A stretch of DNA of 64,000 nucleotides from Lethocerus indicus (lineage: Eukaryota > Arthropoda > Insecta > Hemiptera > Belostomatidae): assembly GCA_019843655.1 (NCBI GenBank), contig JACDQD010000102.1:381501-445500 (forward strand). The letters are read 5' to 3'. The notes beneath the pieces were generated by a model, which saw only the letters and a list, made by a program, of their open reading frames with translations, made no database searches and was not told the DNA's origin. The position numbers and the translations under genes were made by a program. Of this stretch, positions 40,903-54,442 are shown in pieces. The stretch's first letter is position 1; every line of letters begins with the position of its first letter.

Positions 40903-40960
40903 CTCTCTCTTACCCTCTCTCTCACTCTTGCCATCTCTGTCTCTCTCTCTGCCTCTCTTG
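40903..40960 (+). repeat. CT-rich pyrimidine tract
   Basis: Interrupted CTCTCT repeats over nearly 60 bp, purine-rich (GA) on the other strand. It adjoins the GC-rich patch 40540-41080. Confidence 0.8.
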
Positions 40961-43900
40961 TCCGGAAAAACTCTGCTCGATAGATTGGCGGATTTGGACG
41001 ATATTTTTCCGGCTTTTCCCGTTTCTTTTGGACCCTTTCGGTCGGTGTCACGACCGCAGATAATAAGACGTTCTTCGGTAACATCTCCGATATTACTTTC
41101 CTTCGTTATCCCATTTTAATTTTTTTAATCCCCTGTCATTCTATCGGACCGATACTTTTGCATATGCGATAGGAAAATTCCCCTCGTACCGCCCGGCCCC
41201 GCTCACGCTTGAATAACCCATCGGATATCAGTGCGCCCTAAACGATTTTCGGGAGTGGAAAAACCTTTGATCCCAGCCGTAAATCGTAATGGATCCGGGA
41301 TGAAAAAAAATTCCGATGTGTTGGGCTAAATAGAAATCGTAGATTACATACGGGGGTATGACCGAACGGTGACCATATTATAGTAACACTTACTATAGTT
41401 ATAGTCTAATTACTTCGGACTTAATTGTCATAAAAATTAGCTGAAAAAATCTCATTAATGGCCATTGCATTGTGAACTCAATTTTTTGTTTCAGTAATTT
41501 GCCGTTGTTCTTAATTTTGTTGGCTAGACTTGCGAATAGTACATCTGATGGGTTACACTAGCAACGTTATCCTTCATAGTTATCCACTAATAGTTGAGCG
41601 TTATGGTACAAGTTAAATGAGGCAGTAGCTCGTCGGGAATTCTCTCGATAATGGTTGACGTCATAGAATTGAATATACTGTCGGAAATGTCAGCGCTCTA
41701 ATTGGTTCCAGAAGTGGAAAACTCCTTGACACAATGGATCTTGGAATTTATTACAAATCTCATCATTTCTGAGAGCCATTGATTGGATGGAACAGCGCTT
41801 AGTTTACGGACTAGAGAATTACTGTACGAAATGTCTCGAGTCTCACTTCTGTTTAACCCGGCTCTTGTTCAGTTCGTGCCTGGCAAGGTTTCGCTAGTGG
41901 TAGGTTAGTATCGGTTAGTTCCTGTGAAGCCGTACCGAGGAGTGACGGACGCCAATGGAGCATCCTGTCAGAACTATTACCTTCCTGTCTGGCACATGAA
42001 ACGGGTTTAATCTCCCGTGAAGCGTGGAAGGAGGATAACACCGGTAATAAGATACGAGCGGGACATTTAGCTCAAGATTGGGATAAACGATTCCCTCAAA
42101 ATGTGCTCTACTGTATCAGAATCTCAATATTCTTGAATTATAATTTTAACTGCCTCTACCACTTGTTTGGTTTATATTTATTTGGGGGGTTCAGATAATC
42201 GTTACTAGCGTGATATCTGTCCTCTCAAGCCTGTTATGTCCTATGGCATCTTCAGAATAACTTCGAGTGATATATTACTGATATCACTAAACTCTCATTA
42301 ATCTGACAAGATTGCTAATCAACCAGCGGAACAGAATATTAATAAGCCACTGATTAATGATCACTGTGAAATTTTAAAATTAGTCTATCCAAATTCAAAT
42401 GTTGTGCGGAAACTCTGTTTACGCTGACAAAGGCCTGAATCTGTTATAACTTTCATTTCCCTTTTTCCAAACTACCTACCGCTTGAATTTTCACGCGATG
42501 TGCGCTCAGAATAACATTTTTTCCGTCGACGCAAACGTCGATTTATTATTATAATGGTATTCAAAAGCTAACTGAAGCGGGCGGAAGTTAGGAGAGTGGC
42601 GGTCGTCAAACAGCCTACAGGAATAAAGACAGGGAGGCCTGACTCAGCCAGTGGATGAGGGCTTAGGTCACTACTTCTTAACATAATCGTCACGTACCCA
42701 CAAAGTAACACAGATAGTGTTTATCATAAAAGGACTATCATTATTACTATGATGTATTATTTATTCTTTCTAAACGCCATTTAGTAAAATGAGATAGAAT
42801 GTTGATAAACTGGGCCGACAGAATATTTTCTTTTGACTATCTATTAAACGGTGATAACTAAACAATGATTTCTTTGATCTAGTACATTTTAATTTTATTA
42901 TTTACCGTAGTTGAATAAAAGAATAAATTATATTTCTAATGTAAAAGAAATTCCCGCATTAGTTGGACAGATAAAAATTGAACGAGTTTCCGGGTCGATT
43001 GGACTCGGTCCTTTATCAGCCAATGAGTTACCATCAGTGTGTTCGCTCCTTGTTCCTTTTTGCCCCATAACAATGCGCATTCCTAAATGGTCAAACAGAA
43101 TAGTATAAAGTTTAAAGAAATCAGAGGCTATTATTATTCCGATGCATTTTGATTAGGTTCTAACAGACAAAGTTCACGAGAATTCCTACTCCGTTAATTT
43201 CACTATGATTTATCTGTCGCTCTTGTGATTTTCTATATACACTCGATCGTTTTTTTTCTTGTTGGTGCTATCGGTTCACAGCTCGAGAATTTTTTTTTAA
43301 TCAATCCAAATTATAGGATAGGAACGTCGCTACGTCATCACTTCGTAAAGCGACCGGAATTTCCGCCTCGAGTCCCGAACGTTCGGGAACATTCCGCGCC
43401 ATCCCGAGGACATCTGCGCTTTCCATCCATCAGCGAGGCGTCCGCTCCAAATAGGCCGCCGGGTGGAAAATCGTCCGGAGCATCCGTCGTATTCCTGGAC
43501 ACGCTATTTCCAGTATTCCCCCACCGGACACAGCCCTTCCAACGGCTCGTCCGTAAGCGCGGAGTTTCCGAAAATAATTCGACCGTCAGGCAAACAGGTG
43601 GTCACGCGTTAGAAATACGCCCCGCGGACTGATCAAGTGTGCATGATAGACGCGTCGGATTCTATTTCTAAGCTCGATCTGCCCGTATTTAATAGACGCG
43701 CTTGTGAAATCCGGCATATCAATTGCCCTATAAATAGTACGTTTATTTTTGGACCGAATACTCCCCGACTACGTCTTGATTTCTGAAATTGATACCGGCA
43801 AATTCTTGTCTCCTTTTTTTTTTTAATCTTTCGGGCGTTCTCAATCTATAAAAATGTATTCCTCCTTACTTTGGACACCAATATCGTTGGTAAAAATAAA

Positions 43901-46310
43901 ACCCGGAACAGTTTTCACTAAGGACTTTCAGCTTGATACAACATATTGAATTCTTAAAGCGCTTCAACCGTTTTTTACCAAATATCGGGAATATATTCCA
44001 TGGAGGAAAAATGAATAGCGCCTATTCCTTAACGTGAAACGGCGGCAACACACTGATTCGAAAATATTCTTTTCGAATATGAAGGTACATGAGGAAGAGT
44101 TGCTCACTCCTCCGCCTCTCTTTACCTTTCATTCGTCTTTATATTTTCGCAGACGTTCAATACTGGTTCATGACAATATTTTCATTAAAATATTAATTAC
44201 GAATTTTTTCCAAAAATAAATTGCTATTTAACGTACATGTGGCAGAAACTTAAGGGAAAACTACATTCCCCTCATATTTCGTACCAGTGGGACATTCATA
44301 ATTTCGAAGTCTGTACAACAACCAGGTCTGTACATCCGAGATTAGTAATCGTGTTACGCGATTTCGTAATCAATGAAAAGAAATTACATAGTATTTATTT
44401 TTTTGGAACCAGATTTTTCGCGATTAACGTCTTGAACCGCTCATTTCCGCTGTATGTTACCCACGTGAATCGGCTTCCACGCAGAGCATACGTTGAGACA
44501 TTCCCCTCTGTCGCCAGACGCGGTTGTCTCCCATTAGGTCCCAGACTAACTCAAAGTTGTTGGCCGGCGAGGGGGATGCCTAGACTGTTCCGGAACACTT
44601 GGAAGTTGTGTAACCCGAGTTGGTACGGCGCACTCTCGGCTGGTGTCATCTTGCAGGAAAGGCTAGCGTTAACCCGTCCCGATCTTCGATTAACCACGTC
44701 ACCCTACGATCCCGAATATTCTCCTGTCAGCAATTGATTTCTGCTTTAACTGTTCTTCCGCTGGGTTCACCATGAGCCACTGTGTCGTAACAATATCGTT
44801 TAACAAAATTGACATGCTTCATCCACTGCCGGCGGTAACATTTGCATATTGAAGCCACCCTTAAGTGCTTGTTTAATATTAAAATTGTGCGCAGGTGTAT
44901 TTTCCGTCGTACAGTCGCAATAATACTGTACCGAACAATTAATTAAACGTATCAGGAAATTTTTATAGCCGCAGACAGTTAAGTCAATACAATACTAAAA
45001 TTTAAAATACAAATTACGTCCTTTGTTTGTTTTACGAGAATAAATTTTATCATTTCAAAGCTATTTTATGAGTTTAAATTATTCTTAATGTCAATTTTTT
45101 ATATCAATAAAAAAACTGAGAAAACTCACTCACGTATCCATTTACTAAGCTGAAAAGCAAGCTTATTCTCTATTTTTCGACCTTCGAACTTTCAAAGCTC
45201 GGCCAAGGTTTAATCTATCGGGAAATGAGTCGTGAAAAAGGAACCCTATTAAAGCATCGAATTAAATAAAAAAATTATATATATAAAACACCCGGCAGTT
45301 GGTAGAGAAAACAAAATGTAATTCTTAAAAAGTTAATTGAAATATCGGGTCCGTATTGAATCCTGACTATTTTTCAGCGAGGCGCTGTTGGTGCCCCACC
45401 ACCACAATCCTCCCTACAGCGCGGAATTAATTAAGAGCGAACATATTTATGGGATTAAAAAAATGGGGACGGAAACTCGGTCTGGCTTCCGGCGATGAAC
45501 AATCGATACCTCTTACCCATTTTTTGTTATTATTTTTTCTTTTAGCGCACGATTTAAACCGTCCCCGGGATTTTATACCGGCGACAATAGCCGGAGATCC
45601 AGGCTTTAATTGACCCTACCCCCATCCATTCCTCATTCATCACGAAATTAAATTCGATCGGAATGTTGCCACCGTTTTATTCGTCGTTATAATTAAAATG
45701 GGCTTGTAGATTCCCGGTTTTCAGTTATACGCGGTGTACTATATGAACGCCAGTCACGCGTTAACCTGGAAAATGACGCTGGGATGAATACGAAAAACTG
45801 ACCTAAATTCAAATTGAATTTAACTTTATAAACGCTAGTGTCAAAAGGAGGCTCCGATACTGAGATACACTGAACAAGAATTGGTTAAAAATTAATTTCA
45901 GCTTTCTGTGCTTGGGCGTTTCTTTTTTCCAAGTTACAATATCTTATGATTGCAATTTCGCTATCTTTCACTGCTTTTATAGCAGCTAAATGGAATCTTG
46001 AAACCAGTAGCCAGGCATTTTGAGAGGAAAACTTGTATGCTAACTAGACGATAGCCCCTGTTTCGTTTAAATGTTTATTCTTGTTAAGCTGAGAAGTCAG
46101 GATACGTCAAACAAAATAGAATTATTGAAAACCTAAATAGTAGTCACAGTTACGTCCAGTAACCCAGTACTTAAGTAATGGACGGGTGGAAAACTCTATT
46201 TTCAATAGTGTCCAACTGGACGCGTATATAAGCCCGTGGGGACGTCCTTTTCCTGGCTAGTTATTAATAGATGAAAGGATTCTGGGGAAAACGCGGAGGT
46301 GGGGAATGGA
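40961..46310. other. gene-free stretch
   Basis: GC-rich patches near 41180-41280, 43340-43640, 44470-44720 and 45370-45640. The longest plus-strand frame in the window (44237-44737, 166 codons) lies here and shows no known domain. TATATAAG at 46215-46222 follows the palindrome-like GTCCAACTGGAC. Confidence 0.65.
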
Positions 46311-46390
46311 ATGAGCGAGAGAGATCCAGAAACAGAGAGCAAGGATGAGAGGGAGAAAGAGAGAGAGTGAGAGAGAGCGAGAGTTAGAGT
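46311..46390 (+). repeat. GA-rich interrupted microsatellite
   Basis: About 80 bp of GAGAGA-type sequence broken by single changes, 90 bp downstream of a TATATAAG motif at 46215-46222. Confidence 0.8.
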
Positions 46391-47388
46391 TGGTTAACGG
46401 GGAACAAAAGGACTTCAGGAGGTGGTTATTGCAGATAAGATAAGCTAATTTTAATTGCACTTGAAATGTACAACAATGGGAAAAACCTTTTATCCCTCCT
46501 GTCCCTGGCAGAATGCAATTATACTTTAAGGAGATTAACAAAGGGAAATTAACAAATTCCTTTTCAAAATACGCAAACCGCAATTATTAAGAGAAGGGGG
46601 GAAGAGAAAGAGGGACAATGCCGAAATTGTGGGTTAGATCCCGACGGAATTGCGCGGTGCTTCAAAACGATTGTTATATTTTTATCGCGTTACTTGTAAT
46701 CAAAGATTTTGATGACAAAGGTTTCAGAGGTCTCTGTAAAAAATTACACTTTTAAAGATTACATTCTCGAAATTTATATTTTCATTTTATATTTTACCAA
46801 CGCTGTAGTTCCCCCCGTAAGTGTGACGCTTTTGCCGCTTTTTTTATTACGATTAGCGCTGTGAAGCATTTGCGGCTCTTCTATTCAAGTGGACCCAAAA
46901 TCCACCTAAAAATCGAAAGTAGTCTGGGTAGACCAAAAGTATCATACACTCTCGGATGTTACCGACATTTTTCGGTTAGTCGGTACATAAATTATTGTAA
47001 TTCAGTAATATAGTTTCCAGCTCGTGTAATGGGGACGCAGAAATGAAAAGAAACAATGTGCTTTTACGATACGAGTTCTCCAGGCAATGGATGCCAACCC
47101 GTTTCAAAATTCAGATCATTTCATTTGGAATATCCACTTTGAAACTTTTAAAATGCGGACGGTTTTCTACGTTCAACCTCCCAGGACTGTTTCACCGAAC
47201 TGTTACAATAATTGGATACCCATCGTCCGAGCCTCCGTGGACTATCATCAAATTTTAACGGCCGACCCCTTCGCTGTCCCAGTTTCTTCGGCCGCCCAAG
47301 TCCCGAAGCGCTTATCATTACCGAATTTCCCTTAGCGCTTCACTACCGAAAAGCTAGTAAGGAGCGTGTACTCTCCAATGTATTATTC
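46391..47388. other. gene-free stretch
   Basis: AT-rich to about 47220, then increasingly GC-rich toward the octamer palindrome. No supported gene. Confidence 0.65.
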
Positions 47389-47406
47389 TCATTTGCATGC
47401 AAATGA
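47389..47406. promoter_or_regulatory. 18-bp perfect palindrome of two overlapping POU octamers
   Basis: TCATTTGCATGCAAATGA reads the same on both strands. It contains ATTTGCAT and ATGCAAAT, the octamer and its inverse, overlapping by two bases. This is the core bound by POU-domain factors, here in a layout that could take a dimer. It lies about 50 bp before the 9-bp minisatellite at 47459. Confidence 0.4.
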
Positions 47407-47458
47407 AACCCGGGCAGAGTGTGTAACGCGCCCCGTCGCCGAATGCCTCCGGCCCGCC

Positions 47459-47521
47459 GCCTCCTCCGCCTCCTCCGCCTCCTCCGCCTCCTCCGCCTCC
47501 ACCGCCTCCACCGCCGCCGCC
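47459..47521 (+). repeat. 9-bp minisatellite, seven units
   Basis: Seven tandem units of GCCTCCTCC. Units 5 and 6 change to GCCTCCACC and the last is GCCGCCGCC. On the plus strand one frame reads Ala-Ser-Ser repeats and another reads polyproline. The surrounding plus-strand open frame (47366-47575) has no recognisable domain, so this may be a plain GC-rich tandem repeat rather than a low-complexity protein tract. Confidence 0.85.
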
Positions 47522-48861
47522 TTCCTTCCGCCCCCGAACCCTTTAATTAAGGAAGTGTATTTCAATATTGTGTAGACACCGTCTTAATATCGGTAAAGGA
47601 AATATTTCGTTGTAAGAACGCCGCCACTCGCTAAACCCCAGGCGTAGGTATTTGGGTTTTTGGGTCCCCCGAGTTCTAAATGAAAATTGGCCTTAATTAA
47701 GGAATCGGTTATTCCTCGGCAGAACGCAATTATGCGGTACGAGATAACCTCCGGTGACCTATAAGTCAAAATTTTAGTTAACGGGACAATAGGTCCTAAA
47801 ATGTTTCCAACTATCTTTTAACTACCAATAATTATGTAAGTTTATTTATTCTTTATAATATTTTGATTGATAACACATTTTTCTTTAGCTCCTCCATAGA
47901 CATATATTCCCGGAATACTCGACGTGGAAAGTTACAAATTCCTAAGTAGATTCTGAACCTACATTTCCAGTGTGTCAGCTCTTTTATTTGTGTTTCACAG
48001 ACATTTTATTTTGACTTGCGTGTCAGCCCAGGTCTGTACATTGGTCACCGAACGTGGGGACATTTTCTTCAGCGCATTCGTGAAAGTTCAGTCAGTAATT
48101 TATTCATTTCTGTCGTGGTAGATCGCATTTTGTTTAGTATCTCAGTCGATTGCGGACAAAGACAAGTAGGCCACCGCTGTTATACCAAGCGTGACACTAT
48201 TTTTAGATATGAATACTTAAGAGGAATAAAAAATGAGTTTAATAGGAATAAATATAAAATAAGTGAACCAATATCGTATTACTTATTGCTTATAAAGAAC
48301 TCAGCACGGAATTTTTTAACCGGTAATTATATCCCTCTATATACTTTCAACTTATCAGTTCTGTTACTAGCTTAATGCACGGAGGATGCTCCACTGATAT
48401 AATTTACTTGGTATGAGATGTTTTAATTAATTACGAATCAAGTAGGATGTAAAAGAAAGCGAGGATTTTGCATTTAAAACTATGTTCAGTTACATTTTAA
48501 GTACAATTTAATGCTTTTAATATTTTTAAGTACTTCCGAACTTTCGAAATATTAGTTAACATATACCAAGATAACTAATAACATCGTAATACAACAGGGT
48601 GGCCCTATTTATTCCAAATGGCAAAAAGCTTCATCGCGCCCGGGACCAAACTTTTAACCCAGCCATTAAATGCGTTTATTAACAATTTTAGAGGCCAAGT
48701 TTCTTGAGCCGAGTGAAAACCGAAGTACCCGCACTATAAATATTTAGCCCTCGGGGGACTTCCGTAAGTCCGGGAATACCGGGCCCATGCCTCCTCGTTT
48801 AAATGTGCCCCGGTAAGAGCGCCTGGGGCATCGGATTTTTTGCCGGCGCCCGTGTCCCTGC

Positions 48862-48893
48862 GGGGGCGGCGGGGGCTCGAAGGGCCCGAGGGG
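48862..48893 (+). other. G-quadruplex motif
   Basis: Tracts G5, G5, G3 and G4 separated by 4, 6 and 5 bases, in the most GC-rich patch of the window. Confidence 0.6.
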
Positions 48894-49026
48894 CAGAAGG
48901 TGGCCGTGTACATTCCCCCTCTAATTTAAATTATCGCCGACCCCGCCAAAACAGCCCCCTACATCGGATTTAATCTTTTAGGGGGTGGCGTGGGAGGCTT
49001 TCGCGGCGCACGAAAAGCCAGTCGGG

Positions 49027-49037
49027 CCCCCCCCCCC
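49027..49037 (+). repeat. C11 homopolymer
   Basis: Eleven consecutive C residues within the GC-rich patch 48610-49260. Confidence 0.9.
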
Positions 49038-49703
49038 GCCCTCAGTTTTTGTGGCCCCGGAGGCCGTCAGGTGTTGTCGAAAAGGCGCCGAATTTGTCGC
49101 TTACTCGCCATAATTACGCGGACGTCAGCGATAACTGCTAACGAGCCGGCGTGCAGCGTTATCGTGACCCGAAAAGCGACGATTTAGAGTATCGAGGGGT
49201 TTCAGAACGACATCCGTCGGATGATCCGTCGGTGAGGGCCTAACTTGCTTTAAACGAAGTTATTGATAGTTTAAGTATGTGAAGCTACTCTCGGGTGAGA
49301 GATATTGTAAAGTATCCTTAAAGAATATTCGTGCATACATACATACATTATTTGTACGATTTTGCATAGTGAGTATATTTCTACATTGATTTTGTTTATT
49401 TATTTATAGCAAACATCCTACGTTAAGCTACGTTCTACTATTCCGGTAGATTCCATTTTTAGATTTGCCGCCGGTTCATCCAGTATGGGCCCCGTTCTTT
49501 ACCTCCCGGGCCCCAACACCAAACGAAAAAGGATTGTTCGCCTTCCTCTTATTTACAGTTGAGTATCCTATTATTTGCAGCGCTTCCTAGAGCGGGCCGG
49601 GGCTACTGAAATTTGTATTAGGCCTTCCACTCCCTCCCAGCGGTGGGGGGGGGTTGGCGGGGAGGGATGTGATTTCCCCAAAGGCAGAGTGCAGGGCCCC
49701 CCC

Positions 49704-49746
49704 AACACACACACACACACGCTCGTACACAGATACACACACACAA
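49704..49746 (+). repeat. interrupted (AC)n microsatellite
   Basis: An AC run at about 49705-49720, then a break, then ACACACACAC at about 49735-49746. C runs flank it on both sides. Confidence 0.9.
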
Positions 49747-50862
49747 AGTGCCCCCCCCTCGAAATTGTTGTTCTCAGTGTAAAGGGCCCCAAGACGGTCC
49801 GTCTACCAAATATAAGATGCGGCCCTAGCTTGGATTTCCGAAACGTGTCCGGTGGGCCAGTAAACTCCCGAGGTGATACCTTCGTCCCGAAAATTGCTTA
49901 AAAAGTCGACAGTTTTCTTTGGTCAGACTATGCCTACTTTTTTAAAGTCATACTTGTTTTATATACCTATAGTTAAAAAAAATTGATCCAGAAAAGTTAA
50001 ATATTATATTTTTTTGGGTGAAAACCTGGGCCATTACACTATGGTGTTTTCTAAAATTTAAAATGTTTTAACTTTATTTGGTTTACTGGTGACGTTCGGA
50101 CTGGTAGAACTATAAGATTAAATCATTCATAAAATTGCCGCGATCGAAGATTGAGGAGAAGAGACTTCATAAGAACGCTGGAAGGCCTCGGCATCATCGA
50201 TTCCGGTGTAATTCATTTAGTATTAAAAAGAGACAGCTTAAAGAGAAAAATTCGTCCGGAAAACGAGAAAGGTTTTTCCAAATTCCGGACTGGGAGCGTT
50301 TGAAGGGTCTTTCAGCTGTTGGTTTATCACTTGGGACGGACCGGGAACGGCAAATATTAAATGCTTTAAAAAGAACTCCGCCCAGTTTATTTGCCAGCTT
50401 TTCAGCGTTACGTTAGTAACGTTTGCGACCCTCTCCGTCAGTGGACCCCGCAGGTTCCACTTTTGACATGAGAGAGTCCCTCTTTTTTTCATCATCATCA
50501 CTCCCTCCCCCACTAAATATTAATTCTACAAATTTTCATACTCCGCTTTTTTCTGCTTCGCCTATCGGTAATATTGCGGAGCTGGCGATTCGCCAATTCG
50601 TACGTGGGGTATCTGATTAAAGTGAATAAGGCAAACACCTCGTCACGGATCGGAATAAAATTTCGCTTTGGACAGGCGTCGGATAATTTCGAAAAACACA
50701 TTATTACGGCTGAATTGCTCCTGTGAGCCATTTCGAAATCACGATTGGCTCGAATTCTGTATATTCAGTCCGATTCCCTTTATCAGAATATTTTATTTAT
50801 AAGATTATCCATACGCAGATGGTCCCGCCCTATCCACCATATACATCTGCATAACATATCCA

Positions 50863-50866
<4 letters not shown>

Positions 50867-50901
<35 letters not shown>
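50867..50901 (+). repeat. (AT)n microsatellite
   Basis: About 35 bp of alternating AT, the longest such tract in the window. Confidence 0.95.
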
Positions 50902-50902
<1 letters not shown>

Positions 50903-53900
50903 CTCAAACCTAAACTAGACGGTCTCCATCCATCGCTCTCAGTATTTCTTGTCGTCAGTTAATCAAGCATGGTGTGAGAACTAAATATGTTGGATATCTT
51001 TTTTCCGGTTTTAGAATCCAAAACTGATATTTAACACTGCGCTTTTTGTCTCCTCCCATTATCTAACATACACCTGGATATTGTTAAATTACCTAGTGGA
51101 GAATTTTCCAACAGACGCGATAAACCCTCAGAGGAGCCAGTTCTCATGGAAGCACGAACAGTCGAGATTTTAAGTTGGAGTTTGTGAAATATAAAAATGT
51201 TGGGCCGGCGAAGGGTCGAAGCATTTTCATTGGGCACTCTCTGGGGGCTCTGACGGGAACATTATCGACTGATGGGGCCCCCCTAGAAGGGGGCAATCAA
51301 ATTCAACTCACGGCCCGTCCAGGAAGAGACGGGGACCCGAAGAATGGGAGACCGGCCGGAATGCTCCTCCGGCGAATATTACCGTTCTCTCCCTCTCTTT
51401 TTCCCACTGCAGGGGTTTTAATCCTTTTGATTAATGTTAAATCCATTCCGCCAATAAGGCCCACCCCCTCCCCTCTTCATACAATTCCTATTACTGTTCG
51501 TCTTACCCCTCCCGTACCTTTGTTCGCGCCCCTCGCGTTAACAGCTACGGCTTTCCCGGCTCTGAGCATTTCGGTATTCCGATAGAGGAACCTGATGCAT
51601 AATTGGAAGTAAAAACTGGTTTGAGAAATATATTTGTAATCCGGACTTTTCTCATTTTCACTGAGTAACATTAGATCAAATATATTATATACAAAAGCGA
51701 GAACTGCTTCGATGTAGATTCTTTCGTTTGGTGGCGATAGCAACCTCTACCGCTTGGCTATCGTCGTATCGCTTTCTCACAATATGTGCACTTCACCATT
51801 TATTCACGGCCCACCAACTTGAAATATTCCACATCGGGCAATATGTCTCAAAACTGAATTTACTAAATCGGACTAATATTCGAACGCTTCGTTGGTTGAG
51901 CGTTCAGTAAATAATGGCGGCTTTAAGCAGACTTTAAAAAACTGTAGTCCGGGTAGTGTAATGACTATATCCGTAATCGGGTTGTCTGCGAGAATCGATA
52001 CCGGGCAAACATCCAGTTCGGGCGGGGACACTGTCATCTTTTATACATTATCCCATCGCGCCCATTGGTCTTCCTCCTGGGTCATCACCCACGCCGACCT
52101 TTTTTATTTCATTCCCCTATCGGAAAGAACCAAACCAGTCCAAGAAATTAACTTAGATTATTCTCAGGGCAATTTGTATACTTCTGCCACGACATTCAGT
52201 TGATTTGGCACGAAGATATTTTCCCTTCAGAGAAACAAAAAATTTCATTGCATAATCTTTTTCAATACTATAACGAATTGTGTTCATCTTAATAGTTGAA
52301 CAATCTCCTAGGCATACATATACGTTCTTTGGTGTTATGGATAAAAAGCCATAAACATATGTGATTTCAATAGCAGAACTCAAATTCAAGAGACAGTGTG
52401 TGGGAACATAATTGAAGTGAACCCGTCCGGACTCAGGAAAGCAGGTCCGAAAGCAAAATATAATTAGCATGACAATTGAAATCCCTGTTGTATAACTGTG
52501 TAATAGAGAATGGAAAATTTATATTTCGTTGAATTTAAATAATACATCCTTGATAACTTAATTACTTTAACGTAGAACGTTACTAATGACAGACAGGTAC
52601 AGCTGTTATAATATGAGCGAGTCTGGAACTGACCTGAGGTTATTCGATTGGAGCTTGTTATATGGGTAAAGCAGCCGGCCGCCAGTTTGGGTTCGTTATA
52701 AGACTAGGCCGTCTTGCATCGATATGAAATTGAAGGAAGGCTTATCCTAAATAAACTAAATCAACACGAGAAGCCTCCGGGCTGCATCTTCGAACACCTG
52801 GCATTCCCTTCCCGACACATCTGCTTATACGTGCTTTGGGGTCGAGAGGGGTGTTCAGCTCACCCTCACGATCGAAACTCGATATATCTTCTTCTTTTTT
52901 TTCTCTACAATACCCGGCTGTTTGACCTTTTGCGGTTGGAAGGGTGGCTAATAACAGGCCCGTACTAAAAAAGCCAATGCACTTCGATCGTGTTGCGATC
53001 TTTCGTCGTATTTTGGCATAAAAAATAAATACCCCATCATCTAATTCTCTTAGTGATATAATTACTTGGTATACGTTCTTTAGTATACCAATATATCTAT
53101 TGCTAATAAAGGTTCATTTAAGCGCTGAAACTACACTAAAATCGGTATAGTATATTTCTTAAAAACGGATATAGGATATAGGAAAACGTGATTTGTCATT
53201 AGCTAAATAAATAGTCAGGACAGAGATTTAAAATTATCCCCTTTCAATAGTCAACAATAAAGTTAAAAGAGTCCTACATAAATAATGGTCAACCAAGTAA
53301 GGTGGCCCGTACTTATTTCAGTTTGGTTGATGTGAACACGTGGCCCATTATTCCGTACACTGGGCTCTTTCCGAGTCAAAACCCCGTGCACAATTCCCCG
53401 TATGTATAATTCAAACGGACCGGCTTACTCCTGTTTAACCTGGATTTTCGGTCTTAAATATTTGAAGGGGGCGGGGGCCCCACCGCCGTTGTGCGGGGGG
53501 CGGCTCCTCCCTGTATTTAACGGGCGACGGCGGCTGCCCCCCGCCCTCTACCGACCCCGTTAAATATTCGCCCGTTCGTTTGTTCACCGGCCCAAAACCG
53601 GTTGCTAATCAACCGTCCAAACGCTTTAACCAATTTTAAATCACACCCTTTTATAATATACAGAACATAGAATAGAATTTAAAGACCTGAACTACACCGG
53701 ACATCAACACATTATCAGTTTCAATTTTATACAAAGTTGTTACGAGTTTATATAAAATCCACACATTTCCTTTGACAGAAATGTCCACTAGTATGGACTG
53801 AGCACGGTGTTAGGAGGAACACTATAGCTCGGAGTGTAATAACATACCCACAGTGAGAAGAAGTTCATCTTTCTCAGTAAATTTTAACATAGTTACATTA

Positions 53901-54442
53901 TTGGACTGTCGTAGGTATTTCTGGCGGTGGCGATTCACACCCGTTCGAATGAGAAGTTTCATTATTATATCAGTTAATCGACCGGAGCTCATTCAACAGA
54001 TTAGTGGAGCAGTTAAGCGCGTCACTACACCGTTACTGTGGTCACTGTTAAGGAATGCTAAATATCAAATAGCCCACGGCATTTAGAAAGAGAAAATGCC
54101 TGAACGAATACATCAAACAGCATTCCTACGCGATGATTCAAACTTAAAATGGAAAAAAACGTTCTTAATCGTTGGGACAGTTATCATAAGACTGACCCGG
54201 CGGATCGAGTGAATATTCATTTATTAGCAACTTTGATTCCGGATCTCAGAAAACATTCACCCTACATCACTGAAAATGTATTATTGTATATACATTTATC
54301 GTTTTAAACAATTATCAATTTGAATGAAAAATTGTACCTACTGGCATTAACACTGTGAGATCTTACGTGTCATTGGGAGTTTTAAAATAAAATAATTTCA
54401 TGTTGCAGAAATATCTTATCTGATTTTTTTTTTCTGTTCTAG
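50902..54442. other. gene-free stretch
   Basis: GC-rich patches at 51190-51580, 52000-52110 and 53320-53610. The last is very GC-rich and partly self-complementary. The 136-codon frame at 51175-51585 contains a string like a lipase elbow (GHSLG) but nothing else of that fold. Confidence 0.65.
53066..53091. repeat. 9-bp perfect hairpin
   Basis: TTGGTATAC at 53066-53074 pairs exactly with GTATACCAA at 53083-53091 across an 8-nt loop, in AT-rich DNA. Confidence 0.7.

Larger units (their letters stand above)
48610..49260. other. CpG-dense GC-rich patch
   Basis: Among the most GC-rich blocks in the window, with a G-quadruplex motif and a C11 run. No recognisable coding frame. Confidence 0.7.
47522..50866. 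other. gene-free stretch
   Basis: Besides the 48610-49260 block there is a GC-rich patch at 49440-49860 with G- and C-runs flanking the AC microsatellite. The 47770-48600 interval is AT-rich; its 119-codon frame (48016-48375) is not recognisable. Confidence 0.65.

Noticed and set aside
41703..41720. WFQKWK, reminiscent of homeodomain helix 3
   Set aside because: The surrounding residues do not fit a homeodomain and a stop follows within a few codons.
44237..44737. 166-codon plus-strand open frame
   Set aside because: No recognisable domain, residue order looks random, and one or two frames of this length are expected by chance in 64 kb of sequence near 45-50% GC.
51175..51585. Frame with GHSLGAL, like a lipase nucleophile elbow
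   Set aside because: Only the short string matches; the rest lacks the catalytic Asp/His regions and is proline-rich low complexity.
53466..53548. GC-rich inverted repeat
   Set aside because: Two 7-bp complementary blocks in a block made almost only of G and C are expected from composition.
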